Assembly (NCBI GenBank): GCA_029224185.1
Contig: CM055194.1
Coordinates: forward strand, 21,230,674-21,294,673
DNA: 64,000 nucleotides
Origin: Karalla daura
Taxonomy: Eukaryota; Chordata; Actinopteri; Chaetodontiformes; Leiognathidae
Reading direction: 5' to 3'
Part shown: positions 53,318-63,850 of the stretch, piece after piece
Position numbering within the stretch: position 1 is the first letter of the stretch
How the letters are laid out: each line of letters begins with the position of its first letter
The notes under the pieces: model-generated
The model's database searches: none
Told to the model about the DNA's origin: nothing
The model's input: only the letters and a program-made list of their open reading frames with translations
Made by a program: the position numbers and the translations under genes

Positions 53318-53798
53318 ACCTCTGGTCCTCCTGTGTATGTTTTTCGCCTGTGTGAGTGTGCGTGTGTGTGTAAGGCTCAGAGCAGCCATTAGCAGGACAT
53401 TATCCACCCGCCGTATGATTTGTCGCCTCGAGGCCGGAGGCTGTAATATGAAATATGTAGGGAACAATGAGGCCGCTTGTAAACACTGCACGCAGGTGAC
53501 AGAGAAGACGGGAGATACCACCTGGGGAAACCGGCGGAGGGAGGAGGGGCTTGGAGCTACTAAATCTGTCAACATTAATTATCGCCCGTACCTGCTGCGC
53601 AGAGCGGGAACGCCGGGCTGCAAAATGGGAGGACAGTGACGGGGGGTGACGGGGGTGATGGAGGGTGATACCTGATTTGCAGCTGGGCCAGTTTGTTCAG
53701 CTCCTGCTCCATGTGGTCCTGCAGCTCTCCTGGTCGGAGGACGGCCTGGCAGACGGGACACATCGGAGCCTGGGCGTCGTAAAGACCCTTCACTTTAC
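44595..53798 (-). CDS. rnf220: RNF220-type E3 ubiquitin ligase, C-terminal 13 exons (5' part outside window)
   Basis: RNF220 is a RING E3 ligase that ubiquitinates nuclear partners and stabilises beta-catenin; it acts in neural patterning (established for the family). Exons 5' to 3': 53798-53672, 52821-52779, 52667-52575, 51888-51846, 49448-49405, 49098-49011, 48604-48508, 48099-48040, 47941-47859, 47747-47663, 45689-45581, 44844-44770 and 44666-44595 (stop TGA). Together 1019 nt, 338 residues. Recognised: CPVCQAVLRPGELQDHMEQEL (Cys-rich element), IKREGGSPTSP, HSDRYQ, FLRVRANR, RIGKLKRRKPEDGQ, DLDVDGDDTLEYG, TDVIPCSGE, KTCKNSEIE, coiled-coil LDALKARIRDLEKQL and a C3HC4 RING (CLIC, QCWHVHCEEC, CPQC) to the end GDLRRVFL. 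I align these with human RNF220 from memory; about 230 N-terminal residues are missing and should lie past 64000. Teleosts may have rnf220a and rnf220b; not decided. Confidence 0.93.
44770..44844 (-). CDS. rnf220: rnf220 exon: RING core
   Basis: 75 nt, encodes DTYTTPLTSIQCWHVHCEEC and WLRTL, giving Cys-His-Cys-Cys ligands of the RING. Confidence 0.95.
44845..45580 (-). other. rnf220 intron, no recognised content
   Basis: 736 bp, nothing recognised. Confidence 0.6.
45581..45689 (-). CDS. rnf220: rnf220 exon: coiled coil and first RING cysteines
   Basis: Encodes LSEDSTLTTLDALKARIRDL, EKQLSKGDRFKCLICM. The first two zinc-binding Cys are CLIC. Its acceptor abuts a (CA)n run at 45691-45718, so the pyrimidine tract is made of TG repeat on the minus strand. 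Confidence 0.93.
45690..47662 (-). other. rnf220 intron, 2 kb
   Basis: Contains a dispersed-repeat tail at about 46380-46545 (ends in imperfect TTATC units) and a non-repetitive block at 46890-47170 discussed as a finding. Confidence 0.55.
47663..47747 (-). CDS. rnf220: rnf220 exon
   Basis: Encodes SPSTSSGEKADCSVSG and KTCKNSEIE; phase 1 in, 2 out. Confidence 0.9.
47859..47941 (-). CDS. rnf220: rnf220 exon with poly-Ser tract
   Basis: Begins in a CAG repeat read in the AGC frame (SSSGSSSSSS), then LPESRVNLEFSKWSND. The acceptor sits inside the repeat. Confidence 0.88.
48040..48099 (-). CDS. rnf220: rnf220 exon (60 nt)
   Basis: Encodes YTETDVIPCSGESSKETAG; phase 2-2. Confidence 0.92.
48100..48507 (-). 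other. rnf220 intron, no recognised content
   Basis: 408 bp, AT-rich. Confidence 0.6.
48508..48604 (-). CDS. rnf220: rnf220 exon
   Basis: Encodes AVLVSTTSKECRDSDADLD to GDDTLEYGRA; phase 1 in, 2 out. Confidence 0.92.
48605..49010 (-). other. rnf220 intron with (CA)n
   Basis: (CA)n at 48960-48998; C-run at 48731-48740. Confidence 0.6.
49011..49098 (-). CDS. rnf220: rnf220 exon
   Basis: Encodes EGSAELTSLDDEWNERRRIQ and TSVVGGFK. Shorter than the human counterpart, which as I recall has an extra acidic stretch (AEDDAVDIEHENN) here. Confidence 0.88.
49099..49404 (-). other. rnf220 intron with (TG)n runs
   Basis: 306 bp; TG runs at about 49151-49181 and 49320-49355. Nothing else. Confidence 0.6.
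49405..49448 (-). CDS. rnf220: rnf220 exon (44 nt)
   Basis: Encodes RIGKLKRRKPEDGQ, a basic cluster that may act in nuclear import (inference). Confidence 0.92.
49449..51845 (-). other. rnf220 intron, 2.4 kb
   Basis: Holds (CA)n at 50055-50103, CT/GA-rich simple sequence (50200-50280, 50570-50610) and non-repetitive blocks at 50320-50400 and 50680-50815 (findings). Confidence 0.55.
51846..51888 (-). CDS. rnf220: rnf220 exon (43 nt)
   Basis: Encodes TFLRVRANRHTRLN, nearly identical to the human segment; phase 0 in, 1 out. Confidence 0.92.
51889..52574 (-). other. rnf220 intron, no recognised content
   Basis: 686 bp. Confidence 0.6.
52575..52667 (-). CDS. rnf220: rnf220 exon
   Basis: Encodes SLTLSLHIKREGGSPTSP to HSDRYQ, 31 codons, phase 0-0. 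HIKREG resembles the SIKREG sumoylation-like motif I recall in human RNF220. Confidence 0.92.
52779..52821 (-). CDS. rnf220: rnf220 exon (43 nt)
   Basis: Encodes VTPAQPEQLMRTPK; joins in phase 2 to the previous exon and phase 0 to the next. Confidence 0.85.
52822..53671 (-). other. rnf220 intron with (TG)n and regulatory-looking blocks
   Basis: (TG)n at 53253-53316. Blocks at 53130-53235 and 53385-53520 are non-repetitive and discussed as findings. Confidence 0.55.
53253..53316. repeat. (TG)n microsatellite, about 32 units
   Basis: Perfect run in an rnf220 intron. Confidence 0.98.
53672..53798 (-). CDS. rnf220: rnf220 exon: Cys-rich element
   Basis: Encodes KVKGLYDAQAPMCPVC and RPGELQDHMEQEL with the CPVC pair and following His. 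Phase 1 in, so an upstream exon is required; none was found between here and 64000. Confidence 0.93.
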
Positions 53799-53917
53799 CT
53801 GGAACGCAGGAGGCGAGAGAGGGATGTTACAGGCAGGGCTTCATGACGAACGATGTTCGATTGTCTTCTGCAGCGACACACAGAACCGTGGCTCAAGGCA
53901 GGTCATGGTGGATCAGA

Positions 53918-54032
53918 GGGTTGGTGGTTTGTTTCCCGAGATACTGAACCCCCAAGCTGTCCCTGGAGCATCATCAGTGTATGAATGTGTGTAAATGGAG
54001 CTTGTGAAGACTAGAAAAGTGCTGTTTAAGAA
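53918..54032 (+). mobile_element. Fragment of a common teleost non-autonomous DNA element
   Basis: Shows recognisable family blocks 'ggttggtggttt', 'gatactgaaccccc', 'gtgtatgaatgtgtgtaaa' and 'gaagactagaaaagtgct'. Truncated at both ends. Likely hAT-type by memory; not verified. Confidence 0.65.
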
Positions 54033-57000
54033 GCAGCCCCGCTATTAGAAGATTTTCTGCGGCGCTACAATAAATCATGTTTGCAGTAGGGAACAAAGTA
54101 AAGCGGCGAATCGAGATTCAATAAAATAAAAGCTTCAAAGTAGAATCAAACTAGGGACACGGGGTCTGATTTCACCAAGTAAATGTTGTCCCTGGATCAG
54201 CTACTAACAAGTTTGTCCAGGATCAACATTATAGTCAAGCAGTCGATCAGTCTCGGTTGCAGATAATTGCGCTATAAAGGGAAGGAAAGCTGGATATTAG
54301 AGCAGCGGGGTTTTAGGAGGGGTCTACAAATAAATATACAGTCAAACTTAATATAAGCACAAGAAAGAACTAAACATGAGAAATCGATGTTGGGACCATG
54401 TTAACTAACATCAACTGAGGCTGCTGTTGCAGAGACAACATTTACCTGGTCACCTGTGCACCTCAAAGGACGTTTATAGTCGAGAGCAGCCTCCACCGTG
54501 TTTGTCAATGTGTGTGTGTGTGTGTGTGTGACCCATCCGTGCTATTGACAGACAGTCGCAGGAGTAAAATAAGGTTACCCACACATAAACACACCCGACT
54601 CCACAATGGCCCCCCTGCTGTCAGCGTGTTGACATCATAGGCTGTCAATAGGAACATTACCCAGGAGGGCCGCTCGGCCCATTGGGCCCCACTGATGGAT
54701 TACTGCCATAAGCAGCCAGCTGGGAGCCGGAGGAGCTCTACTATATCAAGATTTTACCTAGTAGATGAGGTGATTTACTCCTGAAAGGCATCAATCACAC
54801 GCAGAGAGGCTCGTAGGCAGGATGCACCTAATTTCCCACCCCTGAGCAGTGAGGGCAAAACAAATGACGGCACAGGCAAACACCATTTAACGCTTTTAAA
54901 TATCTTAACGTCACATCGAACGACTCTAAGTATTCGGACTACTTTGGAGCCCCGCAGCCGGGAGCAGGGTGGATTGAGCCCCTCCGCCCGGCTCCACGTC
55001 CAGCTCTGATGACATCAGTCCGGCTATGAGACCCCCGTAATGAGGAGCCAAACGGGGCAAAATGGCCTCTAAATAAAACATGTGGTGGAAAATAGAAAGC
55101 GGAGTCAGGTGTCCTTGAGAGAGTGACAGCTCTCCTGGTTGCCCCCCCCCAACAAACACACACACACACACACACTCTTCCCTTTGTACCCCCCCCTCCC
55201 CTCACGCCTTTTTTGCATCCCCTTGCGGAAGCCTAAATGACTTTTCCCGACACGCATCGAACGTTCCCGGGCTTTCTGCGCTCTGCCACCCGGAACATGC
55301 AGGCATCAGTAAACAATGAAATCTCTGGGCTGAAATTGAATTTATAACCACATTACCTGCACAGATAACGTCTCTGAATGGCGCCGCGATAAGAGCAATG
55401 GGATTTGATTTTCAGGTGTTTTATTGGTCCACTTTTTGGATAACACCCCCCTCCTCACTCCCTCCCCTCCTCTTCCTCGGACCATGCCCCCCCCCCACAC
55501 CCCCTCTGCAGCAGATTTAATGGTGTGAGCGAGGGAGCATTTGGATGTATGGATGAATATGTGTGCGTGTGTGTGCTTCTGACTCGGTGCCCTCGTAAGT
55601 GACAGTTGTTGGTTCATGACCACCTTTTTTTACACGTCTACACCCCCCCCCTCCCCACCCCCCTCACCCTCTCCCCTCCCTGCGCCCCCATCCACATAAA
55701 CCCTGTCAGTATCAGTCAGCCTCAGCCCCTCTTCAGCCTGGGGGGTCTCAGACACACAACAGGGGGCTGTAAAACCCGCCTGTGGGGCTTGTTAACTTGC
55801 TCCCTCACTACGGCAACTGGCTGCGACGGATTGGCCCGCGCTCACCGGGCTCGGCCGAGTTTGACTGGCCCATCTCCTAATGGATTCACTGTCTCTGTGT
55901 CTCTGATTGTTTCCTTTTTCTGTCTTTGTGTCTCACCGGTTCAGGACCTCCTTTTCCTGGATGTCTAGCCGCTCTCCAGCTGCCGCCGTTTGCTCTCTTC
56001 GCTCTCCTGGGGAAGAGGCCTCTTGACGAGACTGAAGCTGCACGCACGCTTTCATTTTGCGGCCACTTCACAACTTAATCCGTTTACGGTGGAGCTGTTT
56101 AAATACAACTGGATCCAGAAACCAGAGTACAAAAAAAAAAAGTGTTGTCAGGGAAAATAAAAAAATCAATGCGGAATATTTTTCCAGGAGGAAATCACAC
56201 AGACATTCACAAACGTGCCTGAACACAATTGCTCTCTTATCTCCCCCTGGATTTGAAGAGTACACACCTCCCCCCGGGGGAGGAGAGGGGGGCGAAGAAT
56301 AACCCATCAAATCACAGCAGTACATCTCTGCTCCGTCCCCGCTATCACAAGCATCATAAGCATAGTAGCGTTTACGTTTCGAATCAAAACAAGACGCCAC
56401 ATCCACATGTGTGTGCGGTCAAAATCAACTTTCTGCTCATCTGCATCAAGTCACGGGCCGTGTCTGTCCCACATCCAGCGAAACAGAGAGATCAGAATCC
56501 CGCTGACAAATCCTCAAAGCATCGAGTCCCCCCGAGGGCCTGGGTAATGGCCGATGCCAGCGCCCATATGACGGCTGCCAGTTCTGCTGATGCAGACGGA
56601 GCGGAGATGCCTAGCGTGACCTTTAGTGAATGCCACATCACATCAGGCCTGGATGTCACCCACTGACATTATGCCGGGGCATGAAAAGGCTGTTCTGCAG
56701 GGGAGACGTGGTGACGAACGTCCCCCCGGTGACAAACCTGTGGATGTGGTATAACGCTGATTGACGTGAAGGGGACCGGACGGTTTTTGAATGGCGGGAG
56801 GGGGTAGGGGGTGGAGGGATGGAGAGGGGTGGGGGGTGACGGGGCGAGTAGCGGGTTGCAGAGGGCTTGTTTTGTATCAGCTGGCTCTGTTTTTCTCTCT
56901 GCTCCTTTGGCGATAAAGTGCTGAGACAACTCACTCCAACTGGCATCATTATCCCAATCATCAAACAATTCTCTAAGCACATCAGAAATCCGTCTATAAA

Positions 57001-58385
57001 GTCATAACAAGCACAGACTCTATATAACCAGTAGGCATGTAGAGAGCGGCGGGGGGAGTGGAGTTAACGCTTGGCGGCTCACACTGCGGCGGTGGGTTGT
57101 GTAGGCAGGTCCTTGGCACACTTTCAGAGGAGTTGCAGGGCCATAAAAGCCATTGGCTCCTGCCACACCTGTACCCCACCCTATCCCGCGGCCTGCTTCC
57201 TATTTAAAAGCATCACATGCAGGATATTAGTCAGGGTTTTTTGCCGTCTGTGAGGTAGAACTAACCTCTGAAGCGGAGGGGGGAGAGGGGAAAGTATGCA
57301 GGCCGCCGTTTGTTTTTTATTGGGGAAATAATGGCCTATTGAGAGGTTGGGGTATTTAATGAGCAACATAATAGGCCCTGTAGTAACACATCTGCTATGA
57401 GCAGAGTCATTTCCTCGGCTTTCAAAGGCTGCTGCTCCAGCCTTTGAAACAGTGCGTCCAGTTGCCTTTGACTTAGTACTTCTAGATATCTGCTTTTTAT
57501 TAATTGCAGAATTGCTTCACCGGCAAATACATAAAAGACAAATGTGCTGCCGGGGCTCCGTGTTCAATCCTAACCACATTCAGCGGCAGATGAAGGTACG
57601 CTTCCTCTCCTGGCTTGACCTCAAATCTCGCGCTGTCCAATCTAATTCCAGCATCCTTCAAAAATATCCCTCCTTCTCCGCAATCAATTGTGTTTAATGT
57701 ATTAAAGACACTCACCGCAACCACCACAACCTTTGGCCCGAGCACAAATCAATGCCTCGTTAGACCACTAATGATCATTCATTGACTAATAAGATCTGTA
57801 TCAACCTCTTGTAGAACATTGATTGGCCTTTGGCCTCTGTAGTGCGTGGGGCATAACGTGAACAGCGGGAGATGGCAGCTGTAAGTCCTGGGGAGTCAGA
57901 TGATGAAAAAGCTCCTGGTGGGAATGGACAGGAATCCTAAACCCCAAATAGACTCATTCTGAAGCACCTCAGGCCAAAGCCCTTTCCTTCTGCCGCGCAG
58001 ATCAATGGACATAACCTCTGTGACCACAGGTCAATCAGCTCACAAAGCCCCGGTTCCTCTCGCCGCTCTCTCTCTGTCATCTTCTCCATTAGTCACTGCG
58101 ATTGTTCCATCAGGTGCGGGCGTGGCTGCGCATGTGTGAGTCCAATCATCTTGTTGATCGAGAGAGGGACTGGGTAGCTCTGCGACTGTGTGTGTCCCCC
58201 CCCCACCTCCACCTCCTCCACCCAGCAGATACCATATTTCCCCTTCTCAGGACCTGAGGGCAAAGATCGAACCCTGCCTCCGCCTCGCTCCAACCAATCA
58301 ATCTGGCCCTCATTGAGATGCATGGCTCAATGATCTTTGATAGTGACTTACAGATTGGAGGGAGGGGAGTGGAAGTCAGGGAGGT

Positions 58386-58403
58386 GGGGGGGGGGGGGGG
58401 GGG
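58386..58403 (+). repeat. Poly(G) run of 18
   Basis: Homopolymer G; possible quadruplex or assembly-error site. Confidence 0.9.
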
Positions 58404-59821
58404 CTGGTGGTTAAAGTTTGCACTGTCCTTGGGTATCTGCTGCAACATGAGGCTACTTAGGCGCCACCTCATTCTGATCTCCCAGGTCGGGGCAGAGCTT
58501 ATAAATGCCCATTTCATTACTGCGGGTTTTGTTTCAGAGTCAGATCACAGGTGAAAAATGACAAAGGGAAGAAGGAGGCACGAGGCGATCGTCTCCCTTC
58601 TACAGCAGACAATGAGGTTCAGTTTCCTCCTTGCAGGTCGGTTCCTCTTTGACCATCTCGAAACATCTTGACATCAGCTCTCATTCTCCTCCTCTCTCTG
58701 ATGGGAGGCAACCAAGTACAGAAACTTTGTTTACCGTAGCAGATTTTTGAGATATCTGTACTTCTGATGACTATTTATGTTCACTCCCTACATTTAAGGA
58801 CAAACTTCTGCACTTTTTACACCTAATATTTTCTAAATACGTTTGTTACTCTCTCAGCATTCCTGGATGACGACGTGTCCAGTGTGTTTTTTTATTATTA
58901 ATGGTTTTTAGTGTTAATAAAATAAGAAAATCATAATTTGTGTGGAGAGAAATTAGTACTGTGTGTCAACAACAGAAATGTATTTTTATTTTAACTTTTT
59001 AACTTTTACATTCATTTCAACTCTCTTACTTTTACTTGGGTAAAGAAATTGAATCAGTACTTGTACTTCTACTAGAGTATTTTCTTTCACAAGTATCTGT
59101 GTATTTCTACTTGAGAGCAGAATGAGTACTGCTTGTCATCGGCCTTTGCAGTGTCTGGGATCAGTCTTGAGCGGTTATGTTTTCAAGGCCTGGCCGTCTG
59201 TCACAATATGGCCAGGATACACTGGAATGTCAGTGGAGACAGCGGTGAAACAAAACATTTGTGATCCTTGAACAGTTTAAAGTCGTAACCGAGCTCCCGC
59301 TCTGGGCAGCAAATGTCACATCCAGACTCTGACGTCCGTGTGTTGAATGCGTCTGTGCTGTCTGTCAGTGGCGTCGGATCGAGCGTCTGCTGACAGCGGA
59401 CACGGTGATGCAGCTGTTCACCGGTGGCCCGCCGCTCGCCTCCATGCCATCGACCTGCATTCGCCTCAGAGAGACTGAGACGTGCACAGATCCAGCCTGT
59501 CACGCTGCACATATGTCACACTGCCTTGAATTCACCTGCACTATGCTGCCCGGGGCTGGGATGCTGCTTCGTTTCTTATTCCACTTGAGGGATTAAAAAC
59601 AAGAAAAAAACATAATATTTTGCAGATTTACCTATGTCTCAGGCTTGTGCTGAGGCCTTTATACGGCACATACCGGACTGAATGTGGAGAATAAACCCTG
59701 GACAAACACGCAGACACACACCATCCACTTTCTCACACTCTCCAAGGGGCACTTTCTCTCTAGTGTCTAATCGAGCTAAACATGCATGTTATTGGATTGT
59801 ACAAACCAGAATACCAAGAAA

Positions 59822-59940
59822 GAACTGATGTTGAAAAGGGAAGAACATGCAGACTCCACACACTGTGCTGACAAATGTGGGACCTTCTTGCTGTAAGGCG
59901 ACAGCGTACTAACCACAAATCCATCGCGTCAACATGCAGA
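59822..59940 (-). mobile_element. SINE-like dispersed fish repeat, minus orientation
   Basis: The minus strand carries 'gttagtacgctgtcgcctta', 'cagcaagaaggtc' and 'gtgtggagtctgcatgttct', hallmark blocks of this family. Confidence 0.75.
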
Positions 59941-61717
59941 AACCAATCGGCACAAAAAAACTGCAAATTCATAATTTCTTTACCAACCTGGAACTCAGCT
60001 CTGCTGAGAGATATTTACATGTTCGTATTAGTTTTGCTGTAATACATTTTTTTTATCTTTTGCACATACATTTAAGTTAGAGCAAGCATTATGTCCTTAA
60101 TTCATATCTATAGGTGACTCCTGTCATAATCACAATCTCAGGCCATGTATGTGTATGTGTGTGTGGATGAGAGAGAGAGAGAGAGAGACATCAAGAAGCT
60201 AATAAACAGATCACAATCCCTCATTAGAGGATAATTAGATTGGATCCAAAAATACAGATCACCATTACCCAGACCACTGATTAATACACATTAACACTCT
60301 CTCTCTCCGTCTCTCCGTCTTTCTCTCTTATTATTCCATCGTCTCCTCATCACTTCGCTCTCATTTTCTTTTCCCCTCTCGCTCTTTCGCTCAATTAGTG
60401 GTTAATAAGGAGAAAATGAGACGATCGCTCTGTTGCTTGCATCAGGCGCTCAACTTTTCTAAACAGTCCTGGACAAACAGTGTGTCACTGTGAGGGAACT
60501 CACTCAAGAGTTTAATTATCACACGCTACCATCACTATTACTACCACTGCGACTACAGCGGCCACAGACTGCGAGCTCCCGCTATCACTTCATTTGGAGC
60601 CGTTGTCTTTCAGCAGAGCGCACCGGAGACAAGTCTCTATTCGCACACCGCTGCACTACCTCGGTCTAGGACTTTATTTTTCGCCTTCTCCACCACGAGT
60701 TCACGATTTCTACATTCCCCCAAAAAATGCCTGGGAAATAAAAGTCGGTGACTCCGGTGCCAACTCTGACACATTGAGCGCTGCAGGCACCGAGGCTCCG
60801 TCTCACACTCCTGAACTCCCTAAACAAACATCACACCACACTCTGGGTAATTGTGAAGCAGGCAGACTCAATATGAGACTCCAAATGAACGCTCCAAACA
60901 CATCGACCGGCAGGGCGGTGTGTGTGTGTGTGTTTTCTTTTTGTTTCATTTCTCTGCCTTCTTACAGCTGCTGTCAGGTGCGCGGGGCACGATCTGATGA
61001 GGTTCCCAGATGGCGACGAGAGCTTTAAGGGACGCTCGCCTGCACAGTTACGGCACGTAACAAAAACGGCATGGCTGAACTGTTCTGTTCTGTTATTATG
61101 ACTCCAAATGAGCTTTCTGGGGAAAGAAAGGACCGAAGACTTAAAAAGACACATGGAGGAAAGGAAAAACTTTCATTGCTCCCCTTTTGCTCATTTGTCC
61201 TCTTCATTGCTTTTCTTTGCGGAGCACGCATCGATCAGAGTGATAAATCTCCCTTAGAGGATCGCTCCAGACCGAGGACTGCCGCGTCTGTTCCCCAACG
61301 TCGTTTAATTGAATTTAACGTTAATTTCTTTCGTCAGCTTGTGCTCACTTCACTATGTTAACTGTGACCACTCGCGGGTTCACACAGTGCTCGGTTTTAC
61401 AGCCTTTATTTCATGGAAAAGACTCGACTGAGCCGAGAGGTGCCTGAACACCAGCATACCTTCAATAACCACATAACCACAGGAAGAAAAAAGAAAAAGG
61501 TAGATACTCGTGCCTATTGACTGGCTGACTGTCAGTTTTAGTTTGACATCTGTTTTAATTTTCTGATAATTTTCTGCTTGTCCCTCTGTTTGTGATCACC
61601 TGTTCCACTAGTCGGCTTTTTTCACCCTTGTGTTCTTCATTACTTGTGGGAGGATTAAAGATAACACAAGATCAAGATAAGATATAAGATATACGTTCTG
61701 GTTATTTTAGAGGCAAC

Positions 61718-62010
61718 GCGGCATGTAGCATCACAGAAAGGTGATGCTTCAAATCCCAGTTGCGTGGAGTTTGTATGTTCTCCTCAAATCTTGTTTGTTT
61801 TTCGCAGGCAATTTGCTCCCAAAGTCCAAGAACCTACAAGTTTAGGTCGATTAGAGACTCCCCTAGGTAAGTGTGTGTGTATGTGTGAGTGAATGGTGTG
61901 TGTCTGTCCTGCAAAGGACTGTCTGACTGCTCAGAGTGTATTCCCTGCCTTCACTCTGCTTGTACCCAGCAGACCTGTCAGGCTGGTGAGATAACGGATG
62001 GATAATGAAC
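61718..62010 (+). mobile_element. SINE-like dispersed fish repeat, longest copy
   Basis: Blocks 'gtggagtttgtatgttctcc', 'taggtcgattagagactc' and 'gtctgtcctgcaaaggact' in the usual order, ending 'ggatggataatg'. No ORF. Confidence 0.7.
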
Positions 62011-63778
62011 ATCAAACAGTTTTCGTGCTGTGACCGTGTTCGGAGGTGCATGTTCCTTTTAAGACGGTCAACAGGAACGCGCTGTAACAAGGAAAACACA
62101 CCCACCTGCCTTCCCCTCACACACCTGTCCCACATACACTCGTGGAGCAGGTGAGCAGTGGAGCGTGGCCATTAGAGCATCGCTCTGCAGGTTGCCCACG
62201 CAGGCTCCTAAAGCTGGAAGCTTCTTACACAAAAAACTGTGTTTTGCCCCCTAATGTGCCACCTTTGTGGCCAGAAGGAGCCCCACACTGGGGCCCTCGA
62301 TTGTGATGGTCAAGTCAGAGCTTGTAGAAATGTTCACACCCCAGCTGTGACAGTGTCACCCCCTCCCACACACCATCAGCAAGCATCACTGCAGATAAGG
62401 CCTGCGTCCCTCCCAACTGTGCCCCAGATAACATCTGATACTGTCAGAAAGTGTGCGACCGCTGCTGGTACCAGAGGACCACAGACACCTGGCGCTGTGT
62501 GATACACCTGTGTTTGGGTTAGTCACACTTCCTAAAGGATGTTATTGTGTCTGCCTGGATGAGCAGACAATTATAGCAGATGACGATGTTTTGTTTTTTT
62601 TTATCTTCAAATGGTGGAACGATACAGATGAATGAGCGGCTTATCTCCAGTAACCCACACACACAAAAGACAAAAGGGAATCGGGGGACGTTTAAAGCTT
62701 TGCGGATTACTTCATTTCAAAAGGTGAAGACATCTTGAAATTATCCGGTGGAACACGTGTATAAATATTAAAAAAAGAGAAAAATCAGCTTCTAAATTTC
62801 ATTAGCAGATGTTTTCATGACCCGGGACCAGTTCTAAAAAGCACTGCGCAAAGTCAAGGTCATACTGCACATGATCCACGCTAAAGAATGAGAGACATTT
62901 TATGAAATCATCTTGTGGCTTTGAGACATTTTTCTAATTTTCTGGCAACTTTGAACCCATCACATTAAATCAGGTCCACAATTAAAGACAATAACACAGC
63001 TTATAAATAACCACCAGCCCATCATGGAGTTTTCAGGTCATTGTGTGACTCTTAAGGTGGAGCTGTGTTTCCAGCGCGACACTACAGAGAAAGGTGAGCA
63101 GTAAATAAAGCTTTTATAGTAGATGTTGTCTCTTTCTTCCCAGCGTAAAAGGACAAAGCATCCCTGCGTGCTGTGTGCGGTATCCCAGCTGCAGGCACTC
63201 TCCACGCTCCCTCCTCGAGTCTTGTAAAGAAAGACAAACCGAGCTTTAATACGAGAGCTGAGTGGACGGGCGACCCTCGGCATCAGACGAGAAATCACTG
63301 CTGCTGATAGTTTTATTTGTGTGTGTGTGAGAAGGCCAACTGAGCGGACATGCGGGCACTGACAAGACAGAGAGGCAGAGAGAGAGATGCAGGAAGAATG
63401 TGAGCACCTCCGAGTGTGTGTGTGTACGTGTGTGTGTGTTCCCACGTATTTATCTCACGCATACGTACACAGCTCGGTGTATCCCCGGTGAGAGCAGCGC
63501 AGTGTGAGCCCCCGTCGATACGCCCCTCCGATCTGCCCCTGTCAGCAAACAGCCGAGAACAAAGAGGTCCGCGGCGGCGCCAGCGGGGATAGATCTTCTG
63601 CCCTGTGTTCTCGCCCGGCGGGGTCACGCAGGAGACGAGGCTCACGCTGCACTCTCTCCTCCGGTCCACACGACCCAACGGGAGATGTGAGCCGCTCCTA
63701 ATGAGACTGGACCCAGACTCCAGGCTGCCGGACCCTGAGCGAGGCCACCCACAGGACGGCCGAGTCCAGCTCAGGGCT

Positions 63779-63846
<68 letters not shown>
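63779..63846. repeat. (CA)n microsatellite, about 33 units
   Basis: Perfect dinucleotide run near the window end. Confidence 0.98.

Positions 63847-63850
<4 letters not shown>

Noticed and set aside
60594..61028. Plus-strand ORF of 144 codons in the large intron
   Set aside because: No recognisable domain, includes a TG repeat, and low-complexity composition suggests chance.
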